Shown piece by piece: positions 41,560 to 49,879 of a DNA stretch of 64,000 bases. The position numbers were made by a program, and so were the translations under genes. The notes under the pieces were generated by a model. That model was given only the letters and a program-made list of their open reading frames with translations, did not search any database and was not told the origin of the DNA. Each line of letters begins with the position of its first letter. The first letter of the stretch is position 1. This DNA is from Dyella_B acidisoli (GTDB lineage: Bacteria > Pseudomonadota > Gammaproteobacteria > Xanthomonadales > Rhodanobacteraceae), in contig NZ_CP064031.1 in NCBI RefSeq assembly GCF_049532895.1, forward strand, positions 3,410,001 through 3,474,000, written 5' to 3'.

Positions 41560-43788
41560 TCAAAACGCATACTTCGCCGACAACGTCACCATCCGCGGTG
41601 GCCCATAGAACCCCGTCACGATGCCCAGCGCGGCGATGTTATACCCGGTGGTGCGATACGCCTTGTTCCCCAGATTCGTACCTTGCAAGCTGATCGACCA
41701 CGGCTGATCGATCTGCCAGATCAATCCAGCATTGAGCAAACCATACGAGCCCTGCTTGATGAGCGGCGACAAGGTCGTCTCCGGCCATACCGAAGTCTGG
41801 TACTGGTAATTGAGGCGCGCACTCAGATCACCGTGCTCACCCAGCGAAAAATTACGCTGCAGCGTCAAACCACCCGACCACTTCGGCGCATTGGTGAAGA
41901 ACTGCGTGTTGGCGATGTTGACGCCGCTGCTAAAAAATTCGGTGTATTTGGTATGCAGGTAGGCGAAGTTGCCGCTGAGCGTCCACGCCTGCGACGGATA
42001 CCAGGCGAATTCTTCTTCCACGCCATCGATATGTCCTCTGCCGGCGTTGGTGAAATCGCCAAAGAACCCCTTGGTGCCGTTCGGCAACGTGTATGACGTG
42101 AATACCGAAAGCTGGATGTTCGAATAGTTATTGTGGAACAGCGCCGTGTTCATCATCAGGCTGTTGTCGAAGAAGCTCATCTTGCTGCCCAGTTCGAACG
42201 ACTGCACTTTCTCGTCCTGGATCGGGCGACAGGATTCCGGGATCGCCGCACAATTGGCGCGAATGTTGTAGCCGCCGGAGTGGAAGCCTTCGCTGTAGCT
42301 TCCATAGAGCTTGATCTGCTCGTTGACGGTGTAATCCAGCGATACTTTCGGCGACGTGTTGTGCGACGTATGCGAGCCGGTGAAATTGGCTAGCACGCCG
42401 ATCGGCGTACTGAAAGTGGCGTCCGAATAGACGTAGTTCTGGATGGTCGCGGTCTTCTTTTCGTCGGTAATGCGTGCACCGACATCCAGGCTCCAGGAAG
42501 GACTGATGTCCCAGGTGAAATCGCCATAAGCGGCATAGCTGCGCGTACCCATGCTGCCGCCGGTGCTGCCGTATTCGGAAAAGCCCAGCGTGCTGTACGG
42601 CGGCGAGCCGAGGAAGATGTTGTGGATTTCGCCGGCCGCTGAGCCGTTGAAGTAATACAGGCCCATCACGCCATGCACTGCACCGCCCGAATCATAGTTG
42701 GCCTGTAGTTCCTGGCTGAATTGATGATCCTTGTAGATGGCCGATACATCCGCCACCGCCACCGGCAAGGTATCGAAGTCGATATTGCTGTCGGTCTTGG
42801 AGGTGCGATACGCGGTGATCGACTTCAACGTCCAATCCTGACTCACGATCCAATTCAGCGTGAGCGCCGCGCCTTTCATCTTGGTCCAGTTGACCTGGGG
42901 CATGCCACTTTGCGTGTTGTAGTTGCTGGACAGCGGCTGATACAGCGGGTAGAACGAGTTGGGCTCCAGCAGCTTCGCACCGCGCGGGTTGGAGTTGTCG
43001 TGCAGGCCGTCGATCTCCAACTGCACGTTGAAGTTCTGCGTAGGAAAGAAACCCAGCGTGCCACGCGCTGCATTGGTGTTCTTGTTGCCGTTGCGGCTGC
43101 CGGTAAGGATGTCGCTGCCGAAACCGTTGTCGTGCTCGCTCGCCACGGCGATGCGTCCGCGCCACACGCCATCCGCCGACGCGCCGCCCACTGCGGCTTT
43201 CACATCTTTCTCGCCATGCGTACCGGTGGTCACTTCCACCGAGCCCTCTGTCTTGGTCGGCAATGGTTTGGACACGTATTTGATCGCGCCCCCGATCGTG
43301 TTCTTGCCGTACAGCGTGCCTTGCGGACCACGCAGCACTTCGATGCGCTCGACGTCGAACACATCCAGCAGCGTGCCCTGCGGGCGGGCCATGTAGACGT
43401 CATCGAGGTAGATGCCCACCGCAGGATCGAAACCCCACGTTGGATCAGCCTGACCCAAGCCACGGATGTAAGCAGTGAGCGTGGTGTTTGAACCGCGCGC
43501 GGCATAAACCTGCAGATCCGGCACCTTGCCTTGCAGATCGCCCAGATTCTGCACGTTCTGGTTATAGAGCGATTGCGCGGTGAATGCGCTCACCGCAATC
43601 GGCACGTCCTGCAGTGTTTCCTCGCGCTTGCGAGCGGTGACGGTGATCTGGTCGAGCTTCTTGGCATTGACCGGGCTCGCCTGCGTGTTGTCGGCTGTGG
43701 TGTTGTTATTGCCGGTTTGTTGCGCGTACAGCGGCGCGGCACAGGCCAAACTCAAACCAACGGCCAAACTCAAATGGCTACGCTTCAT
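41560..43788 (-). CDS. TonB-dependent outer-membrane receptor of the 3HB/PHB locus
   Basis: A 742-residue receptor from the ATG at 43788 (GAGGGGAG upstream). Signal peptide LAVGLSLACAAPLYA; possible TonB box in DQITVTARKREE (about residues 45-56); plug domain with DVPIAVSAF, IRGLGQADPTWGFDPAVGIYLDDVY and ERIEVLRGPQGTLYGKNTIGGAI; 22-strand barrel ending in Phe (LSAKYAF). The family covers many ligands. Neighbouring PHB depolymerase, oligomer hydrolase and permease suggest it imports 3HB oligomers, but this is inference. Divergent from the GntP permease. Confidence 0.9.
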   Translation of the reverse strand: MKRSHLSLAVGLSLACAAPLYAQQTGNNNTTADNTQASPVNAKKLDQITVTARKREETLQDVPIAVSAFTAQSLYNQNVQNLGDLQGKVPDLQVYAARGSNTTLTAYIRGLGQADPTWGFDPAVGIYLDDVYMARPQGTLLDVFDVERIEVLRGPQGTLYGKNTIGGAIKYVSKPLPTKTEGSVEVTTGTHGEKDVKAAVGGASADGVWRGRIAVASEHDNGFGSDILTGSRNGNKNTNAARGTLGFFPTQNFNVQLEIDGLHDNSNPRGAKLLEPNSFYPLYQPLSSNYNTQSGMPQVNWTKMKGAALTLNWIVSQDWTLKSITAYRTSKTDSNIDFDTLPVAVADVSAIYKDHQFSQELQANYDSGGAVHGVMGLYYFNGSAAGEIHNIFLGSPPYSTLGFSEYGSTGGSMGTRSYAAYGDFTWDISPSWSLDVGARITDEKKTATIQNYVYSDATFSTPIGVLANFTGSHTSHNTSPKVSLDYTVNEQIKLYGSYSEGFHSGGYNIRANCAAIPESCRPIQDEKVQSFELGSKMSFFDNSLMMNTALFHNNYSNIQLSVFTSYTLPNGTKGFFGDFTNAGRGHIDGVEEEFAWYPSQAWTLSGNFAYLHTKYTEFFSSGVNIANTQFFTNAPKWSGGLTLQRNFSLGEHGDLSARLNYQYQTSVWPETTLSPLIKQGSYGLLNAGLIWQIDQPWSISLQGTNLGNKAYRTTGYNIAALGIVTGFYGPPRMVTLSAKYAF

Positions 43789-43866
43789 GTCTCCCCTCGC
43801 ATTGGCGTGCACCCGCCCACGGATGCCGATGTTGCGCAGCATAGGCAAGCGATATCAGGGGAGCAC

Positions 43867-43880
43867 TTGTACCTTCGTAC
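43867..43880. promoter_or_regulatory. Putative operator TTGTACCTTCGTAC
   Basis: Reverse complement GTACGAAGGTACAA differs by one base from the site at 35247-35260. It lies 79 bp upstream of the TonB receptor start, in the region divergent to the permease. Confidence 0.55.
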
Positions 43881-43965
43881 AGTGCCGTTGTGTGTAGAGG
43901 TGCCGGGATACTGATCGCAACTGTCGCCCCATGAACCTAAGCCTGGCGAGACGCGGCCCTCCCCT

Positions 43966-44050
43966 CGCCGTCATTCCCGCGAAAGCGGGAATCCATTTGC
44001 TCTGATGCAAGAAGCGAAGATGGATTCCCGCTTTCGCGGGAATGACGGCG
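43966..44050. repeat. REP pair, class I
   Basis: CGCCGTCATTCCCGCGAAAG... and inverted ...TTTCGCGGGAATGACGGCG, spacer containing TTTGCTCTGATGCAAGAAGCG. It sits between the divergent TonB receptor and permease promoters. Confidence 0.9.
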
Positions 44051-44154
44051 AGGAACATAAGCCCCGTACGGCCAGTTGCGGAAATATCCTGCTCATGGGG
44101 AAGAGCAAGTTCTGCATGATTGTGTTTCGGGATCGACGAACAAGGATTAACGGA

Positions 44155-45552
44155 ATGGCTTTTCTCATCGTGCTAGCAGCACTGTGCTTTCTCATGCTGG
44201 CAGCCTACCGCGGCTACAGCGTGATCCTGTTCGCGCCCATCGCTGCACTCGGTGCGGTGCTGCTGACTGATCCCACGCTGGTCGCGCCGATGTTCACTGG
44301 GCTTTTCATGGACAAGATGGTGGGCTTTCTCAAGCTCTACTTTCCGGTGTTCATGCTTGGCGCGGTGTTCGGCAAGGTGATCGAGCTGTCGGGATTCTCA
44401 AAGGCGATCGTCGCATCCACCATCGGTCTGGTCGGACGCAGCCGCGCCATGCTTTCCATTGTGCTGGTGTGCGCACTGCTGACCTACGGCGGCGTGTCGC
44501 TGTTCGTGGTGGTGTTCGCGGTGTATCCGTTTGCCGTGGAGCTGTTTCGCGAATCGAACATTCCCAAGCGCCTGATCCCCGGCACGATCGCACTGGGCGC
44601 ATTCACCTTCACCATGGATTCGCTGCCGGGCACGCCGCAGATCCAGAACATTATTCCCGCTTCGTTTTTCGGTACCACCGCATGGGCAGCACCTTGGCTC
44701 GGCACATTGGGCGCGCTGTTTATCCTGGTCGTCGGCATGCTGTATCTGGAATCGCGCCGGCGCAAAGCCGCTGCAGCGGGAGAAGGCTATGGCGAAAATC
44801 TGATCAACGAACCTGCGCCTTTCGATGGCAGCAAGCTGGCGCACCCACTAATTGCACTGCTGCCGTTGGTGCTGGTCGGCATCGCCAATCTTGCCTTCAC
44901 GCATGGCATTCCGCGTTTCTACGGCCACACTCAATCCTTCGTACCGGCGGTGATCGGCGACCCGCCGCCGGTGGTGCAGGAGGTGTCGAAAGTGGCTGCG
45001 ATTTGGGCCGTCGAAGGTGCATTGCTGCTCGGTATTCTGTGCGTGCTGCTGTTTGCCTGGCGCCCGGTCACGAAACACTTCGCCGAAGGCAGCAAAGCTG
45101 CCGTGAGCGGTGCCTTGCTTGCTTCAATGAATACCGCCTCCGAATACGGCTTCGGCGCGGTGATCGCCGCCCTGCCCGGTTTTCGCGTGGTGGCGGATGC
45201 CTTGCGCGCCGTGCCCAATCCGCTGATCAACGAAGCCGTATCGGTGACGTCGTTGGCAGGCATCACAGGATCGGCCTCAGGCGGCATGAGCATTGCGCTG
45301 GCGGCGATGGCTGACACCTTCGTGCAGAACGCGAAGGCGGCAGGCATTCCGATGGACGTACTGCATCGCATCGCTGCGATGGCTTCGGGCGGCATGGATA
45401 CGCTGCCACACAATGGCGCGGTCATTACGTTGCTGGCGGTAACCGGCCTGACACATCGGCAGTCGTATCGTGATGTGTTTGCGGTGACTTTGATCAAGAC
45501 AGTGGCGGTATTCGTGGTGATCGGCGTGTTTTATGTGACCGGCCTGGTGTGA
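44155..45552 (+). CDS. GntP-family permease (short-chain hydroxy acid/3-hydroxybutyrate type)
   Basis: A 465-residue inner-membrane transporter with about 12 hydrophobic segments. It has the GntP-like FMLGAVFGKVIELSGFSKAIV, TMDSLPGTPQIQNIIPASFFGTT and GITGSASGGMSIALAAM stretches, and MASGGMDTLPHNGAVITLL near the C-terminus. AAGGA lies nine bases before the ATG at 44155. By context it likely takes up 3-hydroxybutyrate or a related short acid; gluconate is an alternative for the family, but no gluconate genes are nearby. Confidence 0.86.
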   Translation: MAFLIVLAALCFLMLAAYRGYSVILFAPIAALGAVLLTDPTLVAPMFTGLFMDKMVGFLKLYFPVFMLGAVFGKVIELSGFSKAIVASTIGLVGRSRAMLSIVLVCALLTYGGVSLFVVVFAVYPFAVELFRESNIPKRLIPGTIALGAFTFTMDSLPGTPQIQNIIPASFFGTTAWAAPWLGTLGALFILVVGMLYLESRRRKAAAAGEGYGENLINEPAPFDGSKLAHPLIALLPLVLVGIANLAFTHGIPRFYGHTQSFVPAVIGDPPPVVQEVSKVAAIWAVEGALLLGILCVLLFAWRPVTKHFAEGSKAAVSGALLASMNTASEYGFGAVIAALPGFRVVADALRAVPNPLINEAVSVTSLAGITGSASGGMSIALAAMADTFVQNAKAAGIPMDVLHRIAAMASGGMDTLPHNGAVITLLAVTGLTHRQSYRDVFAVTLIKTVAVFVVIGVFYVTGLV

Positions 45553-45625
45553 ACATCGATCGATCGCGCTTGCGATCGTCATGCACGCCGGGCAAGCTTG
45601 CTCGTTTTCACCACGCGGAGCTGTC

Positions 45626-45901
45626 ATGTCCAAGCAAACGAATATCCTGCAGATCCTTCCCGCCAATGGCTGGGTCGCCGTCTACGACGAAAGTGGCGAC
45701 GAAAGCGCCGCAACGCTTGTCTGCTTCGCCTTGGTGGAAACGCTCGACAACGGCGTCAAGCAGCAAGCAGTACGCCCGATGTGCGCCGATGGCAAGCACA
45801 TCGTCTTCGCCGACGAAGCCGCCAACTTCCTGCGCGTGGAAGAGCTGGCTGAGTTCTCGGAAGACGAAGAGGATGAGGAAGAAGAAGACGCTGAGGCTTG
45901 A
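45626..45901 (+). CDS. Small acidic protein of unknown function
   Basis: A 91-residue soluble protein. The first 70 residues look like a compact beta-rich domain (LQILPANGWVAVYDES, PMCADGKHIVFADEAANFLRVEEL) and the last 17 are almost all Glu/Asp. CGGAG eight bases before the ATG supports translation. It follows the permease by 73 bp and could share its transcript. I do not recognise a named family. Confidence 0.65.
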   Translation: MSKQTNILQILPANGWVAVYDESGDESAATLVCFALVETLDNGVKQQAVRPMCADGKHIVFADEAANFLRVEELAEFSEDEEDEEEEDAEA

Positions 45902-45939
45902 TGGCCTCTAGCGAGCTTGTCGCAAGATTGACTCACCCC

Positions 45940-46090
45940 GCCCCAGCCCTCCCCTGCAAGCAGGGGAGGGAGCAAAGCGGCCGTAAGCACTACGCCCAAC
46001 GGCGCCTCCGCTTTCACGGGAACGACCGCAATGTGAGTTCTCGCGAGGTTGGCCCCTCACCCCAACCCTCTCCCCGGAGGGGAGAGGGAG
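45940..46090. repeat. Class II palindromes upstream of typA
   Basis: CCCTCCCCTGC-AAG-CAGGGGAGGG at about 45945-45970 and CCCCTCACCCCAACCCTCTCCCCGG-AGGGGAGAGGG at 46053-46090. The 290-bp gap between the small protein and typA holds these two units and the typA promoter. Confidence 0.8.
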
Positions 46091-46123
46091 TTCAATGAGC
46101 AAGCAACCAGTCACATAACCCCG

Positions 46124-46129
46124 TATAAT
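46124..46129 (+). promoter_or_regulatory. Probable -10 box of the typA promoter
   Basis: Consensus TATAAT 63 bp before the typA ATG. No good -35 match is seen at 16-18 bp, so only the -10 box is marked. Confidence 0.45.
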
Positions 46130-46192
46130 CCACAGGTTAACCCTGACCTAACTCATCGCGGCAGCCTTACAGCTCGCCCAAGTCCGGCACTC

Positions 46193-48025
46193 ATGTCCAT
46201 CGAAAACCTGCGCAATATCGCCATCGTCGCTCACGTCGACCATGGCAAAACCACCCTCGTCGACCAGCTGCTGAAGCAGTCGGGCACCCTGTCCGAGCGC
46301 ACCGTGCTGGCCGAACGCGTGATGGACAGCAACGACCAGGAAAAGGAACGCGGCATCACCATCCTGGCCAAGAACACGGCGATCACCTGGAAGGGCAACC
46401 GCATCAATATCGTCGACACCCCAGGCCACGCCGACTTCGGCGGCGAGGTGGAGCGCGTGCTGTCGATGGTGGACACCGTGCTGATCCTGGTTGACGCGAT
46501 GGACGGCCCGATGCCGCAGACCCGCTTCGTGACCCAGAAGGCGTTTGCGATGGGTTTCAAGCCGATCGTCGTCGTCAACAAGGTCGACCGCCCCGGCTCC
46601 CGTCCGGAGTGGGTCGTCGAGCAGGTGTGGGATCTGTTCGATCGCTTGGGCGCCACGCCGGAGCAGATGGAGTTCCCGATCGTCTACGCATCCGCGCTGA
46701 ACGGCTACGCCTCGCTCGACCAGGACACCCGCGAAGGCGACATGACTCCGCTGTACCAGGCCATCATGGACCACGCGCCGAAGCCGGAAGTGGATCCGGA
46801 AGGCCCGTTCCAGATGCGCATCAGCCAGCTGGACTACAACAACTTCGTCGGCGTCATCGGCATCGGCCGCATCCAGCGCGGCACGCTGAAGAAGAACATG
46901 CCGGTCGCGGTGATCAACCGCGAAGGCAAGAAGCGCCAGGGCAAGGTGCTGCAGGTGCTGGGCTTCATGGGCCTGGAACGCATCGAACAGGACACCGCCG
47001 AGGCGGGTGACATCGTCGCCATCTCCGGCATCCAGGATTTGACCATCTCCGACACCGTCTGCGCGCTGGACACCCCGGAAGCGCTGCCGGCACTGACCGT
47101 CGACGAACCGACGATCAGCATGACCTTCCAGGTGAACAACTCGCCGTTCGCTGGCAACAAGGATCTCTCCGGCGGCAAGTTCCTCACCAGCCGCCAGCTC
47201 AAGGACCGCCTTGACCGTGAGCAGGTGCACAACGTGGCACTGAAGGTCGAGCAGGGCTCTGACGCGGACAAGTTCCTCGTCTCCGGCCGTGGCGAACTGC
47301 ATCTGTCGGTGCTGATCGAGAATATGCGCCGCGAAGGCTATGAGCTCGCCGTGTCGCGCCCGGAAGTGATCATCAAGGACATCGACGGCCAGAAGATGGA
47401 GCCGATCGAGCAGTTGGTGGTCGACGTCGAGGAAACTCACCAGGGTCCGGTGATGGAGCGCCTCGGCGTCCGCAAGGGCCAGCTGAAGAACATGGAGCCG
47501 GACGGCAAGGGCCGCGTACGTCTCGAATACATGATCCCGGCGCGTGGCCTGATCGGCTTCCAGAACCAGTTCAAGACCCTCACCCAGGGTTCCGGCCTGC
47601 TGTTCCACGTGTTCGACCACTATGGTCCGAAGGAAGAAGGCCAGATCGCCAAGCGCCTCAACGGTGTGATGATCGCCAACGCCGCCGGCACCACGCCTGC
47701 TTACTCGCTGGGGCCGTTGCAGGAACGCGGCAAGCTGTTCGCGGCGGAAGGCGACTCGATCTATGAAGGCCAGCTCGTCGGCATCCACGCCAAGGACAAC
47801 GACCTCACCGTCAACGCGATCAAGCCCAAGCCGCTGACCAACATGCGCGCCTCGGGCAAGGACGATGCGATCCAGCTGACCCCGGCGACCAAGTTCTCGC
47901 TGGAACAGGCACTGGACTTCATCGACGACGATGAATTGGTCGAAGTCACGCCGAAGGAAATCCGCCTGCGCAAGAAGCACCTTACCGAGAACGATCGCAA
48001 GAAGGCTTCGCGCAGCGCTGGTTGA
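46193..48025 (+). CDS. typA: Ribosome-associated GTPase TypA/BipA
   Basis: A 610-residue translational GTPase that aids 50S assembly and stress adaptation. G motifs are AHVDHGKTTL (G1), GITI (G2), VDTPGHADFGG (G3) and VNKVDRPG (G4). These are followed by the beta-barrel domain II (about 200-300), the EF-G-like domains III and V, and the BipA-specific C-terminal domain with ALDFIDDDELVEVTPKEIRLRK. The start is the ATG at 46193 (MSIENLRNIAIV); the in-frame extension to 46049 crosses a palindrome. Confidence 0.97.
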   Translation: MSIENLRNIAIVAHVDHGKTTLVDQLLKQSGTLSERTVLAERVMDSNDQEKERGITILAKNTAITWKGNRINIVDTPGHADFGGEVERVLSMVDTVLILVDAMDGPMPQTRFVTQKAFAMGFKPIVVVNKVDRPGSRPEWVVEQVWDLFDRLGATPEQMEFPIVYASALNGYASLDQDTREGDMTPLYQAIMDHAPKPEVDPEGPFQMRISQLDYNNFVGVIGIGRIQRGTLKKNMPVAVINREGKKRQGKVLQVLGFMGLERIEQDTAEAGDIVAISGIQDLTISDTVCALDTPEALPALTVDEPTISMTFQVNNSPFAGNKDLSGGKFLTSRQLKDRLDREQVHNVALKVEQGSDADKFLVSGRGELHLSVLIENMRREGYELAVSRPEVIIKDIDGQKMEPIEQLVVDVEETHQGPVMERLGVRKGQLKNMEPDGKGRVRLEYMIPARGLIGFQNQFKTLTQGSGLLFHVFDHYGPKEEGQIAKRLNGVMIANAAGTTPAYSLGPLQERGKLFAAEGDSIYEGQLVGIHAKDNDLTVNAIKPKPLTNMRASGKDDAIQLTPATKFSLEQALDFIDDDELVEVTPKEIRLRKKHLTENDRKKASRSAG

Positions 48026-48046
48026 TTGGCGTTGGTGAGTTGAATG

Positions 48047-48074
48047 AAAGGCCGCCGCAGGGCGGCCTTTTTTT
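48047..48074 (+). terminator. Intrinsic terminator of typA
   Basis: AAAGGCCGCC-GCA-GGGCGGCCTTTTTTT, 22 bp after the stop codon. Confidence 0.93.
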
Positions 48075-48099
48075 ATGGGCTTTATTGCATAACTCCCCT

Positions 48100-48212
48100 C
48101 TCCCTTCGGGACCCGATTAGCGTCGAGCTTCAGCTGGGCATGTCGTGCGTTGTGACATTGCCTGCGGCGCTTCCGGTCGCGAAGCGACCGGGTCACTTTT
48201 CTTTGCTGGCCC
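48100..48212. repeat. Large palindromic repeat, copy 2, left fragment
   Basis: GACCCGATTAGCGTCGAGC...TTGTGACATTGCCTGCGGCGCTTCCGG...GGGTCACTTTTCTTTGCTGGCCC corresponds to the left arm of the element at 23312-23880. It is cut at GCTGGCCC by an IS4-type element. Confidence 0.85.
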
Positions 48213-49536
48213 CAGTACTGTCCGGTTAATCGGCAAATAAAATCAATTGGTTAGCGTCACCGCTCTCGGTAAGTTGTAAATCTCTGTGCCGCAACGCGCA
48301 TTCCAGCGGGGTTTGCTCGAAAAGCGTCACGCTGAAAATCTGTAGAAGTTCGTAGAGCGAGGCAGTCAATTGAAGGCGTTTGCGCACGATGGCAATGAGC
48401 ACATAAACCGCCACGGCGATCCACACCTGCGTCTTTACTGCGTTCGGCGAGGTGCCGAAAAACGCCTTGATGCGTAGGTGCTGTTTGATCCATTTGAAGA
48501 AGATTTCGATCTGCCAGCGATGGCGATACAGCGCGCCAAGGGTGGTCGCGCCAAGCGCGAAATGGTTGGTCAGTAGGACGATGGAAACCCCGCTTTGCGG
48601 GTCGCGTACACGCACGCGACGCAAGAGGCATGGGTACTTCGTGCGGGCGACATCCCGCGTCAACATCACCGCTTGATCGCAACCAATCCACGTGCGATCT
48701 GCGACGGGATGCGAATAGCGTCGCCTTACGCGCAAGTTTTTCTTGGTACGCATGACGAAGAAGGCGCCTTCGCAATGAAGGCGATAAAGGCGCTCGAAAT
48801 CGAGATAGGCGCGATCCATGACGTAGATGGCGCCCGGCTCAGGGATCAATGCATCGAGCAAGTTGACGTCGTGCAGGCGCGACTCGGAAAAATGAATCAT
48901 GGTGGGAATAGCGCCGCGAATATCAAGCAATGTGTGCAGCTTGATCCCACCGCGGTCGGGGTGCATGGCGCGCGCCCACGGGAATATCGACAGGCAACAC
49001 TCGATGGTGGTGGAGTCGAAGGCATAAGCGGTGTGCGCCAACTCGATGTCGAGTGGGTCGTTGGCGTAAAGGCCTCGTGCAGTGGTAATCAGGCTCTGCG
49101 CGAACTCGGCATAGATGCGCCAGTCGCGCTGCTCGTTGGCATCAGCGAGGGTGCTGCGCGCCACACGCCCACGAATGCCCAGGTGATAGAGCTTGGCCTG
49201 ATGGGCACGCAGACAGATCTCGATATCGCGCAAGCTTTCGCGCCCGGTGAGTTGCGCGAAGGCCATGCATAAGAACTGATCGAGACAGGTAAATCGCTTC
49301 ACATAGCGGTTGCCATCGAACTTTGCGACGAGCCGACGAAAGGTGTGCATCGGCAAGTGCTGCATGAGCTGCGTGAACACATAGCGGCCTTCATGCATGG
49401 CGACGTCCTCGATAGGTGACGTCGCCCAGCCTGCGGCAATGGGGGGTTGAAATCGATGACACCCTGAAACGGATGATTATTAACGAAATATCAGTCGGTT
49501 AACGATGGTGACGGGTGTTTTTACCGGACAGTACTG
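48213..49536 (-). mobile_element. IS4-family-like insertion sequence (1324 bp)
   Basis: Perfect 14-bp terminal inverted repeats CAGTACTGTCCGGT at both ends and an 8-bp direct target repeat GCTGGCCC at 48205-48212 and 49537-49544. One intact transposase gene on the minus strand. It interrupts copy 2 of the large palindromic repeat; removal of the IS and one target copy restores the TTTGCTGGCCCAAAG sequence seen in copy 1. Confidence 0.93.
48226..49398 (-). CDS. IS4-family transposase
   Basis: A 390-residue DDE transposase. An N-terminal DUF4372-like domain (LMQHLPMHTFRRLVAKFDGNRYVK) is followed by the catalytic domain: AFDSTTIECCLS (first Asp), YVMDRAYLDFERLY (second Asp), and YRHRWQIEIFFKWIKQHLRI, the Y-(2)-R-(3)-E-(6)-K signature with the catalytic Glu. 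The reading frame is complete. Confidence 0.94.
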   Translation of the reverse strand: MHEGRYVFTQLMQHLPMHTFRRLVAKFDGNRYVKRFTCLDQFLCMAFAQLTGRESLRDIEICLRAHQAKLYHLGIRGRVARSTLADANEQRDWRIYAEFAQSLITTARGLYANDPLDIELAHTAYAFDSTTIECCLSIFPWARAMHPDRGGIKLHTLLDIRGAIPTMIHFSESRLHDVNLLDALIPEPGAIYVMDRAYLDFERLYRLHCEGAFFVMRTKKNLRVRRRYSHPVADRTWIGCDQAVMLTRDVARTKYPCLLRRVRVRDPQSGVSIVLLTNHFALGATTLGALYRHRWQIEIFFKWIKQHLRIKAFFGTSPNAVKTQVWIAVAVYVLIAIVRKRLQLTASLYELLQIFSVTLFEQTPLECALRHRDLQLTESGDANQLILFAD

Positions 49537-49544
49537 GCTGGCCC

Positions 49545-49879
49545 AAAGAAAAGTAACCCAAAGAAATGGCCTAAAAGGCTCACAGCATGGGGAAGGGAAA
49601 AGCGTGAACGTCTATGGCTAGATCGAAGGTTGCTCGCCCCTGGTTCAACGCCCCTGCTATACCGCGAGGCGTCGAAGCATTGAGGGCTTAAAGCGCGCCT
49701 TCCGAAAGGTTGAGCTTTGCTGAGATCTGCCCGATCTGCTTTAAGTCCTCAGCGCTTCGACGCCTCGCGGTATAGCGGGGTAGTGGAAGCTTGGCCCACC
49801 AACGATCAAAGCAAGGCGACATCCTTCAGGCTTGTAACCTATGCAAGGCCATGAGCTCTTCAGGCCATTTCTTTGGGTT
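49545..49879. repeat. Large palindromic repeat, copy 2, middle fragment
   Basis: Starts AAAGAAAAGTAACCCAAAG, contains the apex CTTAAAGC...GAGATCTGCCCGATCTGCTTTAAG near 49690-49745 and ends CCATTTCTTTGGGTT. It matches the middle of copy 1 with the core in the same orientation, and is bounded by the IS4 and IS30 insertions. Confidence 0.87.

Noticed and set aside
46148..48196. 682-codon open frame antisense to typA
   Set aside because: It is an exact shadow of typA, has no known-protein features, and starts in the palindromic repeat.
48595..49272. 225-codon plus-strand frame inside the IS4-type element
   Set aside because: Antisense to an intact transposase; no independent features.
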